Both the position numbers and the translations under genes were made by a program. Below, one piece after another: positions 33,475 through 42,170 of a stretch of 64,000 bases of DNA. The stretch is from assembly GCF_046237015.1 (NCBI RefSeq), contig NZ_JBJYIN010000004.1:124001-188000 (forward strand). Direction: 5' to 3'. How positions within the stretch are numbered: position 1 is the first letter of the stretch; each line of letters starts with the position of its first letter. A model generated the notes under the pieces. The model searched no databases. It was given only the letters and a program-made list of their open reading frames with translations, and was not told the DNA's origin. Source of the DNA: JBJYIN01 sp046237015. Its GTDB lineage: Bacteria > Pseudomonadota > Gammaproteobacteria > Enterobacterales > Enterobacteriaceae.

Positions 33475-34573
33475 CGTGTAGAACGACCTCCCAGCTTTCG
33501 ACCCAAGTGACGGCAACCTTCTGATTCAGCGAATGATCGAAATCTGGATCGTCTTCATTAAAGAATTCGCTGACCATAACCATTTTGCCGTTTTCCAGTT
33601 CAATATTAGATTCCAGCGTCATGCCTTTATAGTTTCTTTCGCGTACGTATCCCACCATGCCCTCGGCCTGAGTGCCGTCATTAATTTCTTCCACCCGTAG
33701 ATCCTCGGGCCGTAACAAGACATTAAGATGTTGGCCGGCATGAACGGGGAAGTTGACCGTAATGACGCACTCGTGCTCCTCAACCTGAGCTCGTACTCGC
33801 TGCTCATCTATTCGCGCTAAAACAATGGCGTCGAGGATGTTGATTTCACCGATAAAACTCGCGACAAACAGATTTTTGGGTTCTTCATAAATTTCACGCG
33901 GTGTGCCGTCTTGTTCGATATGTCCATCGCGCATGACCACGATGCGGTCTGACATCGTCAGCGCTTCTTCCTGATCGTGAGTAACGAAAATAAACGTAAT
34001 GCCTAGCGTACGTTGTAACGCCTTTAGTTCGTTCTGCATCTGTTTGCGCAGTTTGTAGTCGAGAGCAGAAAGCGATTCATCCAGCAGAAGAACTTTGGGT
34101 TGATTCACGACCGCTCTGGCAATGGCGACTCGCTGCTGCTGCCCGCCGGAAAGTTGATGGGGACGGCGCTGTGCCAAACTTTCCAATTGCACCATTTTTA
34201 AAGCGTCGAGTACGCGGGGCGTGATTTCTGCGGCAGGTGTTTTCTGCATACGCAAACCGAAAGCCACGTTATCGAACACGCTAAGATGGGGAAACAAGGC
34301 GTAACTTTGGAAAACGGTATTCACATGCCGATGTTCTGCGGGTTGGTGGGTGATATCCTGTTTTTCCAACATAACATGACCGCTATCGACGGTTTCCAGA
34401 CCGGCAATTAACCGCAGTACGGTGGTTTTACCGCAGCCAGAGGGACCAAGGATGGTCAAAAACTCACCGTTATTAATAGTGAGATTAAAATGGGAGATGA
34501 TGGATTTACCATCAAAGCCTTTATGGACATCGATCAATTCGACGACCGGCGTAGCGGGAAAATTATCTTTCAT
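33458..34573 (-). CDS. potA: Spermidine/putrescine ABC transporter ATPase PotA
   Basis: A 371-residue ATPase. Walker A GPSGCGKTT (43-51), Q-loop FQSYALFP, signature LSGGQQQR, Walker B VLLLDESLSALD and the switch His in VTHDQEEA are intact; a C-terminal regulatory TOBE-like domain (about 255-371) follows. It powers polyamine uptake with PotBCD. The ATG at 34573 has a weak ribosome site; the N-terminus is about seven residues shorter than E. coli. First gene of the operon, divergent from pepT as in E. coli. Confidence 0.95.
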   Translation of the reverse strand: MKDNFPATPVVELIDVHKGFDGKSIISHFNLTINNGEFLTILGPSGCGKTTVLRLIAGLETVDSGHVMLEKQDITHQPAEHRHVNTVFQSYALFPHLSVFDNVAFGLRMQKTPAAEITPRVLDALKMVQLESLAQRRPHQLSGGQQQRVAIARAVVNQPKVLLLDESLSALDYKLRKQMQNELKALQRTLGITFIFVTHDQEEALTMSDRIVVMRDGHIEQDGTPREIYEEPKNLFVASFIGEINILDAIVLARIDEQRVRAQVEEHECVITVNFPVHAGQHLNVLLRPEDLRVEEINDGTQAEGMVGYVRERNYKGMTLESNIELENGKMVMVSEFFNEDDPDFDHSLNQKVAVTWVESWEVVLHDEEAA

Positions 34574-35065
34574 TAAGGTATTGCTCTGTTTCCAAGTATG
34601 GCGTGTCCGCAGTAAATTTGCAGTTTCATGCCAAGGGTTATCACCTTTCAGCTTACGAGCTTCGTTGAGGGCGGCATTTTACGGGAAACAATGCGTAACG
34701 CCAACTTGTGTCGCTTTACTTCGGATTAGTGTGCCGATGATGTTGGGGGGAAATGGCAAAAAATTGCCTTGAAATATTTAATTATTGTTTTGTTTATGTG
34801 ATTTATTTGTGACTGGTGAACGTCGGCGATAACGCGGTGACGTTGCTATTAAAAAATGAACGGTGTTATTAAAAATACGGTTATCAAAAAACATTATTAT
34901 CAAAATAGATTGTTATAAGAGAATCGGTAGGCCATGGATTCCTTCCTGTCGCGCATTCTGGTGTGCTAGAGGAATGGACGTTAACACAGTAAAAACTGAC
35001 CTGACGCAATATCTGCGTTGATAGCCGTCTCCATAATGAAAAACAGGGCTCAGGGGGCAACCGAG
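34574..35065. other. potA-pepT divergent intergenic region
   Basis: 492 bases without a gene. The centre (about 34760-34920) is very AT-rich and should hold both promoters, with TATAAG at about 34915 as one -10 candidate for pepT. I found no convincing FNR, Fur or CRP box; TGTGATTTATTTGTGA near 34797 matches only one CRP half-site. Confidence 0.55.
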
Positions 35066-36298
35066 ATGGATAAGTTACTCGATAGGTTTTTAAATTACGT
35101 ATCATTTGATACTCAGTCAAAATCCGGTGTTCGGCAGGTTCCGAGTACGGAAGGTCAACTTAGGCTGGCGCGAGCATTGCAGCAGGAACTGCTGGAATTG
35201 GGATTTGAACAGGTTACGCTCAGTAAAAATGGCTGTGTAATGGCAACGTTACCTGCAAATGTTGCCTGGTCTGTACCGACCATTGGCTTTATTTCTCATA
35301 TGGATACGTCGCCTGATTACACGGGTAAAAACGTTAATCCCCAAATTCTGGAAAACTACCGAGGTGGTGATATTGCGTTAGGCATTGGCGATGAGGTGTT
35401 ATCGCCGGTGATGTTCCCGGTATTGCATCAACTACTGGGGCATACGCTGATAACCACTGATGGGAAAACGTTGCTGGGCGCGGATGATAAAGCTGGAATC
35501 GCTGAAATTATTACCGCAATGATGCGGTTAAAGAAGCGACAAGTGCCGCATGGCGAAATTCGTATTGCGTTTACGCCCGATGAAGAAATTGGCAAAGGCG
35601 CGCAGTTTTTTGATGTGAAGGCATTTAATGCTCAGTGGGCCTATACCGTCGATGGCGGTGGTGTCGGGGAACTGGAGTATGAGAATTTCAATGCGGCATC
35701 AGTGACCGTAAAGATTGTCGGTAATAATGTCCATCCCGGTAGCGCCAAGGGCGTGATGGTGAATGCGTTGACGCTGGCATCGCGTTTTCATCAGGAAGTT
35801 CCCGCAGATGAGTCTCCTGAGAATACCGAGGGTTATCAAGGGTTCTATCATTTACACAGTATCAAAGGCGTCGTCGAACGTGCAGAAATGCACTATATCG
35901 TGAGGGATTTTGAACGGGCAGGCTTTGAACGACGTAAGCAAAAGATGATTGATATCGCTGAAAAAGTTGGCGATGGCCTGCATCCGGATTGCTATATCGA
36001 AATCACAATAACCGACAACTATTACAATATGCGCGAACAAGTGGAACAACATCCGCATATTATTGCGTTGGCCCAGCAGGCGATGCGGGATTGTGACATC
36101 GAACCCATTCTCAAGCCCATTCGTGGAGGAACTGACGGAGCGCATCTGTCATTCCAGGGACTACCGTGCCCAAATTTGTTTACCGGCGGTTATAATTATC
36201 ATGGAAAACATGAGTTTGTGACGTTGGAGGGGATGGAGCAGGCGGTGTCAGTTATTATGCGACTTGCTGAACTGACCGCACAGCGAGCCAAGCAATAA
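35066..36298 (+). CDS. pepT: Peptidase T (aminotripeptidase)
   Basis: A 410-residue zinc aminopeptidase (M20B) that removes the N-terminal residue from tripeptides in the cytosol. Metal-site motifs are visible: HMDTSPD (His and Asp ligands), GADDKAG, TPDEEIGKGA (catalytic Glu) and the C-terminal GGYNYHGKHEF. The start at 35066 (MDKLLDRFLNYVS) matches E. coli; an in-frame ATG at 35036 and a start at 35018 extend it without similarity. The family member in Salmonella is anaerobically induced; no FNR box is clear here. Confidence 0.95.
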   Translation: MDKLLDRFLNYVSFDTQSKSGVRQVPSTEGQLRLARALQQELLELGFEQVTLSKNGCVMATLPANVAWSVPTIGFISHMDTSPDYTGKNVNPQILENYRGGDIALGIGDEVLSPVMFPVLHQLLGHTLITTDGKTLLGADDKAGIAEIITAMMRLKKRQVPHGEIRIAFTPDEEIGKGAQFFDVKAFNAQWAYTVDGGGVGELEYENFNAASVTVKIVGNNVHPGSAKGVMVNALTLASRFHQEVPADESPENTEGYQGFYHLHSIKGVVERAEMHYIVRDFERAGFERRKQKMIDIAEKVGDGLHPDCYIEITITDNYYNMREQVEQHPHIIALAQQAMRDCDIEPILKPIRGGTDGAHLSFQGLPCPNLFTGGYNYHGKHEFVTLEGMEQAVSVIMRLAELTAQRAKQ

Positions 36299-36313
36299 TA
36301 AACCCCTACAGGA

Positions 36314-36347
36314 TAGGCCAAGGCGAGGAAAACCCCGCTTTGGCCTA
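36314..36347. terminator. Hairpin between pepT and roxA
   Basis: AGGCCAAGGCG and CGCTTTGGCCT pair with one mismatch, between two convergent genes. No T-run on either side, so strength is doubtful. Confidence 0.55.
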
Positions 36348-36371
36348 AGCAACGGATGATGATCTGAGGGA

Positions 36372-37493
36372 CTAATCAGCAAAATACCAGTAGCCGCTGT
36401 TAACCAGGATCGTCAGTTGCGCAAGGAACGATGGATCATCTAACGCGCTTCCCAGCATCGTTGCATCCACTGCATAATGTTCTGCCAGTGCGAATGCGGC
36501 TTGTTGATGTGGCGTATCAATTTTTTCACCGTTAACAAAACAGTGAGATCCGACACACAGAACCCGCAGGCCTCCTAGCCGATGCAATTGTTCACCCTGT
36601 TGTAAATATTCATAAATCTCATTGGCCTGATAAGGCGGTTCGGGTGGTGCGATATCTAGTTCATGACGAGATTGAGAAATAAACTCCCCAAACCAGTTTT
36701 GAAAGTGTTCGGGTTGTTGGACCAGTTCCAGCATCATTTTTTGTAATGCATCCACTTCTTGCGGCAAGATCGTTGCCGGGTGAACTCGTGATGGAATCGA
36801 CGGGTCGCTGTAGCGATGACTACCCAACTCGCGCGAAAGGACATAATCTGCGAAACCACTCACCAGTTCACGGGCATTCGGTGCGCGGAAGCCAACAGAG
36901 TAGTTGAGCGCATTCTCCAATGAATAACCATCGTGCGGGAATCCTGGGGGAATATACAGAATATCGCCAGGTTCCATTTCTTCATCAATGATGGCATCGA
37001 ACGGATCAACCTGTAGCAGATCAGGGTGAGGACAATGCTGTTTCATCGGGATTTTTTCGCCTACGCGCCAGCGGCGACGACCCGTTCCCTGAATGATAAA
37101 TACATCATACTGATCCAGGTGTGGACCTACGCCACCGCCGGGAACAGAAAAAGAAATCATCAGGTCGTCCATACGCCAGTCCGGTAACTGACGGAAAGGG
37201 CGCATCAATGCAGAAGAGGGCTCATGCCAATGGTCAACAGCCTGAACCAGCAGGGACCAATTGGTTTCTCCCAAATGGTCAAAGCTTTCAAATGGGCCGT
37301 GACTAACCTGCCAGCGGCCATGATTATGGCTGACCAGACGGCTATCGACTTCATTTTCCAGCGCCAGGCCTGCAAGTTCATCGGGAGAAATTGGATCGAT
37401 AAAATTTGTGAAACCATTTTTGATAATGGTCGGACGCTTTTGCCAGTAACGTGCAAGAAAATCCGGCCAGTCAAGATTGAGTTGATAGTCCAT
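36372..37493 (-). CDS. roxA: Ribosomal protein uL16 arginine 3-hydroxylase RoxA (YcfD)
   Basis: A 373-residue JmjC-type Fe(II)/2-oxoglutarate oxygenase that hydroxylates Arg81 of ribosomal protein L16. The iron triad H125, D127 (GPHLDQYD) and H187 (PPGFPHDG) is intact, followed by dimerisation and winged-helix parts. Same length as E. coli. The start at 37493 (MDYQLNLDWPDFL) fits; an upstream in-frame start at 37529 adds 12 residues. Adjacent to phoQ as in E. coli. Confidence 0.95.
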   Translation of the reverse strand: MDYQLNLDWPDFLARYWQKRPTIIKNGFTNFIDPISPDELAGLALENEVDSRLVSHNHGRWQVSHGPFESFDHLGETNWSLLVQAVDHWHEPSSALMRPFRQLPDWRMDDLMISFSVPGGGVGPHLDQYDVFIIQGTGRRRWRVGEKIPMKQHCPHPDLLQVDPFDAIIDEEMEPGDILYIPPGFPHDGYSLENALNYSVGFRAPNARELVSGFADYVLSRELGSHRYSDPSIPSRVHPATILPQEVDALQKMMLELVQQPEHFQNWFGEFISQSRHELDIAPPEPPYQANEIYEYLQQGEQLHRLGGLRVLCVGSHCFVNGEKIDTPHQQAAFALAEHYAVDATMLGSALDDPSFLAQLTILVNSGYWYFAD

Positions 37494-37562
37494 ACCCTGT
37501 TTCCCAGAAAGCAAGAAGGCTGGAGGCAATTATAGCGGAAGCGCTGTCGCCTGTATGGACTT

Positions 37563-39017
37563 TCATCTCTCATTCTGACTAAGATTTTGGCGGGAAAAAA
37601 TAGCTTCTACCCGTGCTCCCCCCAACTTGCTATCGCTGATGAGAATTTCTCCCTGATATTGTTCAATGATTTCAGCCGCAACGGACAGGCCAATCCCTTG
37701 ACCTGGACGCATTCGATCGGCCCGTTGTCCACGTTGGAAAATCATTTCCCGTTTACTGGCCGGAATGCCGGGGCCATCATCATCAATGATCAGATGAAGC
37801 CGATGATCGGAATGTTGAGCGCTAATCTCGACAAACTCGAGACAATATTTGCAGGCATTATCCAGAACGTTTCCCAACACTTCCATAAAGTCATTTTTTT
37901 CGCCAATAAAAGCTAATTCAGGCGAAATATCTAACGTCAGAACAACCCCTTTGCGTTGGTAGACTTTATTCAGGGCAGAGCAGAGACCATCTAACATGGC
38001 GGGGACAGAATGAACTTCGCGTACCAGCATTGGGTGTTCTGAACGAACACTGGCGCGGTGAAGGTAGTAGCCTATTTGTTGTGATATACGACTGATTTGG
38101 GACAACATGATCGGCTCGGCCTGATCGATGTTAATCTCTTTGCCCGTACGTAATGCTCGCAAAGTTGTTTGTAACACCGCTAGCGGTGTTTTCAGGCTGT
38201 GGGTCAGATCGGTCAACGTGGTTCGATATTTATGATAACGCTGGCGCTCGTTATTCAATAAGATGTTCAGATTTCTCACCAGACTCAGCATTTCCCTCGG
38301 CGGATTTTCATCCAGTTGATCCCGTGTCCCTTTTTCTAATTCAGCAATCTGTTTGACCAAATTTTTAATGGGCCGCAGGCTCCAGTGCGCCGCCAGCCAG
38401 AGCAGTGGGAGAACCAGTACCAGGTTGGCTAACAACACGTAGCTAAACCATTCCCAAACGACATCTTCCTGCTGTAACTCTTGTGGAATTCTGTCGACAA
38501 CAACAATTGATAAAGGAGGAAGATGTTCGGTTCGCGGATAAACATTCACCGCGATCGAGTGAGTGAGTGCCTGACTATGTACGCCATTGAGGGCGCGCAA
38601 GCTGTTTAGCAGCAACGTATTACCTGTTAGCACCGCACTGCTGGTGTTACTGTCCGTGTCCAGTTCATGGTAAGCGGTTTTTTGTAGCCATTCGGGGTTA
38701 ATGAGCGCTTCTAGTTCGGGGACTTCCTTCTCTCGCCAAAGAATATTGCCCTGTTGGTCGTAAATCAGCACCAGAGTAGGGAAATTGATATCGACATCGG
38801 GGGGCGTCACGATATTGAGTTGATTATCTCGCCACTGCGCCAGACTGTAATAAAGGTTACTTTCACCTCTCAGCAGGCGAAAAGAGGTTTTATCAAAATT
38901 AACACTGTAACCGATAATAGCAACGATGCCGTAAGACAACGACAACGCGAGAACGATGGCAACGGTCGCCAATAAAAAGCGAACGCGCAGTGAAAACGGC
39001 GGTTTTGATTTACTCAT
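37563..39017 (-). CDS. phoQ: Sensor histidine kinase PhoQ
   Basis: A 484-residue membrane kinase/phosphatase for PhoP. Two membrane helices (about 13-37 and 190-212) flank the periplasmic sensor; HAMP, then H273 in DLTHSLKTPLA, N-box NVLDNACKYC and G-boxes DDGPGIP and GQGIGLSVA are intact. The acidic cluster of E. coli PhoQ (EDDDDAE, residues 148-154) is replaced here by NGVHSQA (144-150), directly before THSIAVNVYP. This cluster binds divalent cations and peptides in E. coli, so signal sensing may differ. It overlaps phoP by eight bases. Confidence 0.95.
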   Translation of the reverse strand: MSKSKPPFSLRVRFLLATVAIVLALSLSYGIVAIIGYSVNFDKTSFRLLRGESNLYYSLAQWRDNQLNIVTPPDVDINFPTLVLIYDQQGNILWREKEVPELEALINPEWLQKTAYHELDTDSNTSSAVLTGNTLLLNSLRALNGVHSQALTHSIAVNVYPRTEHLPPLSIVVVDRIPQELQQEDVVWEWFSYVLLANLVLVLPLLWLAAHWSLRPIKNLVKQIAELEKGTRDQLDENPPREMLSLVRNLNILLNNERQRYHKYRTTLTDLTHSLKTPLAVLQTTLRALRTGKEINIDQAEPIMLSQISRISQQIGYYLHRASVRSEHPMLVREVHSVPAMLDGLCSALNKVYQRKGVVLTLDISPELAFIGEKNDFMEVLGNVLDNACKYCLEFVEISAQHSDHRLHLIIDDDGPGIPASKREMIFQRGQRADRMRPGQGIGLSVAAEIIEQYQGEILISDSKLGGARVEAIFSRQNLSQNER

Positions 39018-39696
39018 TTTGTGTCGTGGTATGGTCGAAACGATATCCTTGACCGCGAACGGTTGTGATGACGTCGGGCGCTCCGGCATTTTGTATTTTC
39101 TTGCGTAAACGCCCCATCAAGACATCAATGGTGTGGCTTTCACGCAACTCTGCATCAGGGTAGAGCTGTAACATCAGCGATTCTTTGCTGACAACTTTAC
39201 CACTGTGGCGAATCAGCGTTTCGATAATCGTGTATTCAAATGCAGTGAGTTTGATCGAAGCGCCGTGGATCATCAGCTCTCGTCGTGAAAGATCGATCTC
39301 GAATGGGTCAATCCGAATTAATTGCGAAGCCAGTCCACTGTTACGTCGCATTAGCGCTTGTAGTCGGGCAGCAACTTCTTCCATGTGGAACGGTTTTGTG
39401 ACGTAATCATCAGCCCCTGCTTCCAATACGGCGACTTTATCTTGCCATCCTTCGCGTGCAGTCAAGACCAAAATGGGCAATTTAATCTGCTGTGAACGCC
39501 AACGACGAATTAAGCTCATGCCATCTTCATCGGGTAATCCGAGATCGACAATGGCAATGTCTGGCGTATTTTCATGTAAAAAATAATCGGCTTCTTTTGC
39601 ATCGGCAGCCGCGTCAACCTGATGTCCCATTTCATTCATCTGAACCGTCAGATGGTGGCGTAGCAAGACATTATCTTCGATGACCAGAATGCGCAT
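39010..39696 (-). CDS. phoP: Response regulator PhoP
   Basis: A 228-residue OmpR-type regulator: receiver domain (1-120) with acidic pocket ED (7-8), phospho-acceptor D51 and TKPFHMEE; winged-helix DNA-binding domain (about 130-223). It controls Mg2+, lipid A and virulence genes in enterobacteria. The start at 39696 (MRILVIEDNVLLR) is the family start. A PhoP box and -10 lie about 110-140 bases upstream, so autoregulation is expected. Confidence 0.96.
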   Translation of the reverse strand: MRILVIEDNVLLRHHLTVQMNEMGHQVDAAADAKEADYFLHENTPDIAIVDLGLPDEDGMSLIRRWRSQQIKLPILVLTAREGWQDKVAVLEAGADDYVTKPFHMEEVAARLQALMRRNSGLASQLIRIDPFEIDLSRRELMIHGASIKLTAFEYTIIETLIRHSGKVVSKESLMLQLYPDAELRESHTIDVLMGRLRKKIQNAGAPDVITTVRGQGYRFDHTTTQNE

Positions 39697-39806
39697 GGCG
39701 ATTTCCTCTGTCAAACAGGCAACATGCGCCTGAAGTAAAACGCAACTGACGAATCGTTATGATGTAGAAAGTGCATTAATCGTATTCGTTATTTGGAATA
39801 TATCAA

Positions 39807-39840
39807 ATTATCCACAGTGATAATAAACCGGAGATAAACA
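39807..39840 (-). promoter_or_regulatory. PhoP-dependent promoter of phoPQ
   Basis: On the minus strand TGTTTA-TCTCC-GGTTTA (39824-39840) is a direct repeat matching the PhoP box (T/G)GTTTA-N5-(T/G)GTTTA. Eleven bases later comes GATAAT (39807-39812), the canonical spacing to the -10 of PhoP-activated promoters. Confidence 0.9.
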
Positions 39841-39873
39841 GTAGGGAAAAGTGAAAGGAAGACGTTAGATAAG

Positions 39874-39900
39874 TAAAAAGGCGGACGCAGAGTCCGCCTA
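39874..39900 (-). terminator. Terminator after purB
   Basis: On the minus strand AGGCGGAC-TCTGC-GTCCGCCT is followed by TTTTAC. It lies 14 bases beyond the purB stop. Confidence 0.85.
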
Positions 39901-39913
39901 AGCAAAAGAGGGT

Positions 39914-41284
39914 TTATTTCAGTTCGTCGACCAGTTTAATCGCCCGGCCAATATAGTTGGAAGGCGTCATCGCTTTCAGGCGAGTTTTCTCTTCCTCCGG
40001 TAGCGCCAGCCCATCAATAAATGTCTGAATACCAGCCGCGTCGACACGTTTACCACGTGTCAGTTCTTTTAGTTTTTCGTAGGGTTTTTCAATCCCATAA
40101 CGACGCATCACGGTCTGGACCGGCTCTGCCAGCACTTCCCAGTTATGATCCAGTTCATCGGCGAGGTGGTCGTGATTCACTTCCAGTTTGCTGATGCCCT
40201 TAAGCGTAGCCTGATAGGCAATCAGCGCATAGCCCACGCCAACGCCCAGATTACGTAAGACGGTGGAATCAGTCAGGTCACGCTGCCAGCGAGAAACCGG
40301 GAGTTTACTGGCTAAATGGCCCAGAACGGCATTGGCAAGCCCCAGATTGCCTTCTGAGTTTTCAAAGTCGATTGGGTTGACTTTATGCGGCATGGTGGAA
40401 GAACCAATTTCTCCCGCAATGGTTTTCTGTTTGAAGTGATTCAGGGCAATGTAACCCCAAATATCGCGGTCAAAGTCGATCAGAATGGTGTTGAAACGCG
40501 CGATGCAGTCGAACAGCTCGGCGATGTAATCGTGGGGTTCGATTTGTGTGGTGTAGGGGTTCCAGGTAATACCCAGCGATGTCACAAAGCTCTCACTAAA
40601 CTGATGCCAATCAACGTTAGGGTAGGCGGCGATATGTGCGTTGTAGTTACCCACAGCACCGTTGATTTTACCTAAGATTTCTACCTGCCGGAGTTGGCGA
40701 TATTGGCGTTCCATGCGGTAAGTTACGTTGGCGAATTCTTTACCAATCGTGGATGGTGTCGCTGGCTGACCATGTGTGCGGGAAAGCAGTGGGATATCGC
40801 GATATTGGTGCGCCAAATTAGCCAATGCATCAATAATTTTACGCCACTGTGGCAATATCACATCACGGCGAGCGGTATCCAGCATCAGCGCATGGGAGAG
40901 GTTGTTAATATCCTCAGATGTGCAGGCGAAGTGGATAAATTCGTTCACGGCATGTAATGCCGGAACTGCCGCGACCTTTTCTTTTAGAAAGTATTCAACG
41001 GCTTTAACGTCATGGTTGGTAGTGCGTTCAATGGTTTTGATGCGTTCTGCATCCTGCACGCTGAATTCGGCGACAATTTTGTCAAGGAAAGCGTTTGCGT
41101 CATGATCAAATGCAGGAACTTCCCGGATTTCTGCACAGGCTGCCAATTTTTGCAGCCAACGTACTTCAACCTGTACGCGGAATTTCAGCAAACCGAATTC
41201 ACTGAAAATGGTGCGCAATGTGCTGACTTTATCGCCGTAGCGTCCATCAATGGGGGAAACAGCGGTCAGTGAGGATAATTCCAT
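39914..41284 (-). CDS. purB: Adenylosuccinate lyase
   Basis: A 456-residue enzyme, equal to E. coli PurB. It releases fumarate from SAICAR and adenylosuccinate in purine synthesis. The fumarase-superfamily signature GSSTMPHKVNP and blocks SRTHGQPATPSTIGKE and TSEDINNLSHA carry the catalytic residues. ATG at 41284 follows AGGAGTTGCTTGCG; an in-frame ATG three codons upstream is less well placed. Downstream of hflD as in E. coli, with a 257-base gap and its own terminator. Confidence 0.96.
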   Translation of the reverse strand: MELSSLTAVSPIDGRYGDKVSTLRTIFSEFGLLKFRVQVEVRWLQKLAACAEIREVPAFDHDANAFLDKIVAEFSVQDAERIKTIERTTNHDVKAVEYFLKEKVAAVPALHAVNEFIHFACTSEDINNLSHALMLDTARRDVILPQWRKIIDALANLAHQYRDIPLLSRTHGQPATPSTIGKEFANVTYRMERQYRQLRQVEILGKINGAVGNYNAHIAAYPNVDWHQFSESFVTSLGITWNPYTTQIEPHDYIAELFDCIARFNTILIDFDRDIWGYIALNHFKQKTIAGEIGSSTMPHKVNPIDFENSEGNLGLANAVLGHLASKLPVSRWQRDLTDSTVLRNLGVGVGYALIAYQATLKGISKLEVNHDHLADELDHNWEVLAEPVQTVMRRYGIEKPYEKLKELTRGKRVDAAGIQTFIDGLALPEEEKTRLKAMTPSNYIGRAIKLVDELK

Positions 41285-41541
41285 CGCAAGCAACTCCTGG
41301 GATTGATTTTAATAAACAGTTTTTCAATAACCGATTGATTTAAATGACTTGTTCGTTTCTACAAATTCGTTTTTACAAAAAAACAGGTAGAAAGGTGGTT
41401 AATGCCTTTCTAACGCTGTTCTCCCCGCACCGGCAGGGAGGGGTATCTGTCAGAACATATCGCTGTTTTTATAACAGTGAAGCTTATAACAACGAAAGCT
41501 ATAAACAATAAGAACGGATAGGCGTTCTGAATTTATTGTTA

Positions 41542-42168
41542 TCAGCAACGGGCCAGTATCTGCTTTGCTTCTTTAACCAGATGACTACGGGAAAACATCA
41601 GTTGAAGACGTCCTCCGCCAATCTGCTGCCACAAAACGGCTGAGCGAATACCAGCCAGCAGAACGGCACGCACTTTAGCCTGAACCTGACTGTTTTTCAG
41701 TATCTCAGGAGAACCTGTTACCTGGATACGAGGCCCTAACGCACTAATGACATCAACGTAAATGCCCGCTAATGCGCCGATGATCGTATCAGAGAGCAAT
41801 TCAAAATGCTCTAATTGGCGTTCCAACTGTCCGATGCGTTGGCCGAGTTCGTTCAGCGCGGCGGGTTTAGCATGCAATTTTCGCTCAAGCGCTATCAGGC
41901 TAAACGCGTAGCGGGACATGTCGGCGCCTGGGCCTTTTGTACTGGTGTTGAGAATACCCAGCAACGTTTCCAAACCGATTTTGAGATGGTTTTCAGTATC
42001 ACCATAAACAGCTAGCGTAGACGTTGGGTTAACCACCAGGATACTGCTCAGCGAGACGTGTAAAACGTTGTTATCACAATTGCCAGTATTTGCCAGTTGT
42101 TGCACCAAATGGGCAGACTGGCAAATACCTGCCAGTGCCAGGGTTATATCATGATAGTTCTTCGCCAC
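41542..42168 (-). CDS. hflD: High frequency lysogenisation protein HflD
   Basis: A 208-residue helical peripheral membrane protein (YcfC). In E. coli it binds lambda CII and lowers its stability. The blocks YHDITLALAGICQSAHLVQQL and SALGPRIQVTGSPEIL match. The start is GTG at 42168 (MAKNYHD), five bases after AGGAG; another in-frame GTG two codons upstream overlaps the ribosome site. It begins two bases after the mnmA stop, so both are coupled. Its role in uninfected cells is unclear. Confidence 0.93.
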   Translation of the reverse strand: MAKNYHDITLALAGICQSAHLVQQLANTGNCDNNVLHVSLSSILVVNPTSTLAVYGDTENHLKIGLETLLGILNTSTKGPGADMSRYAFSLIALERKLHAKPAALNELGQRIGQLERQLEHFELLSDTIIGALAGIYVDVISALGPRIQVTGSPEILKNSQVQAKVRAVLLAGIRSAVLWQQIGGGRLQLMFSRSHLVKEAKQILARC

Positions 42169-42170
42169 AA

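Noticed and set aside
34790..34816. CRP-like TGTGATTTATTTGTGA between potA and pepT
   Set aside because: Only the left half-site matches; the right half has the wrong orientation.
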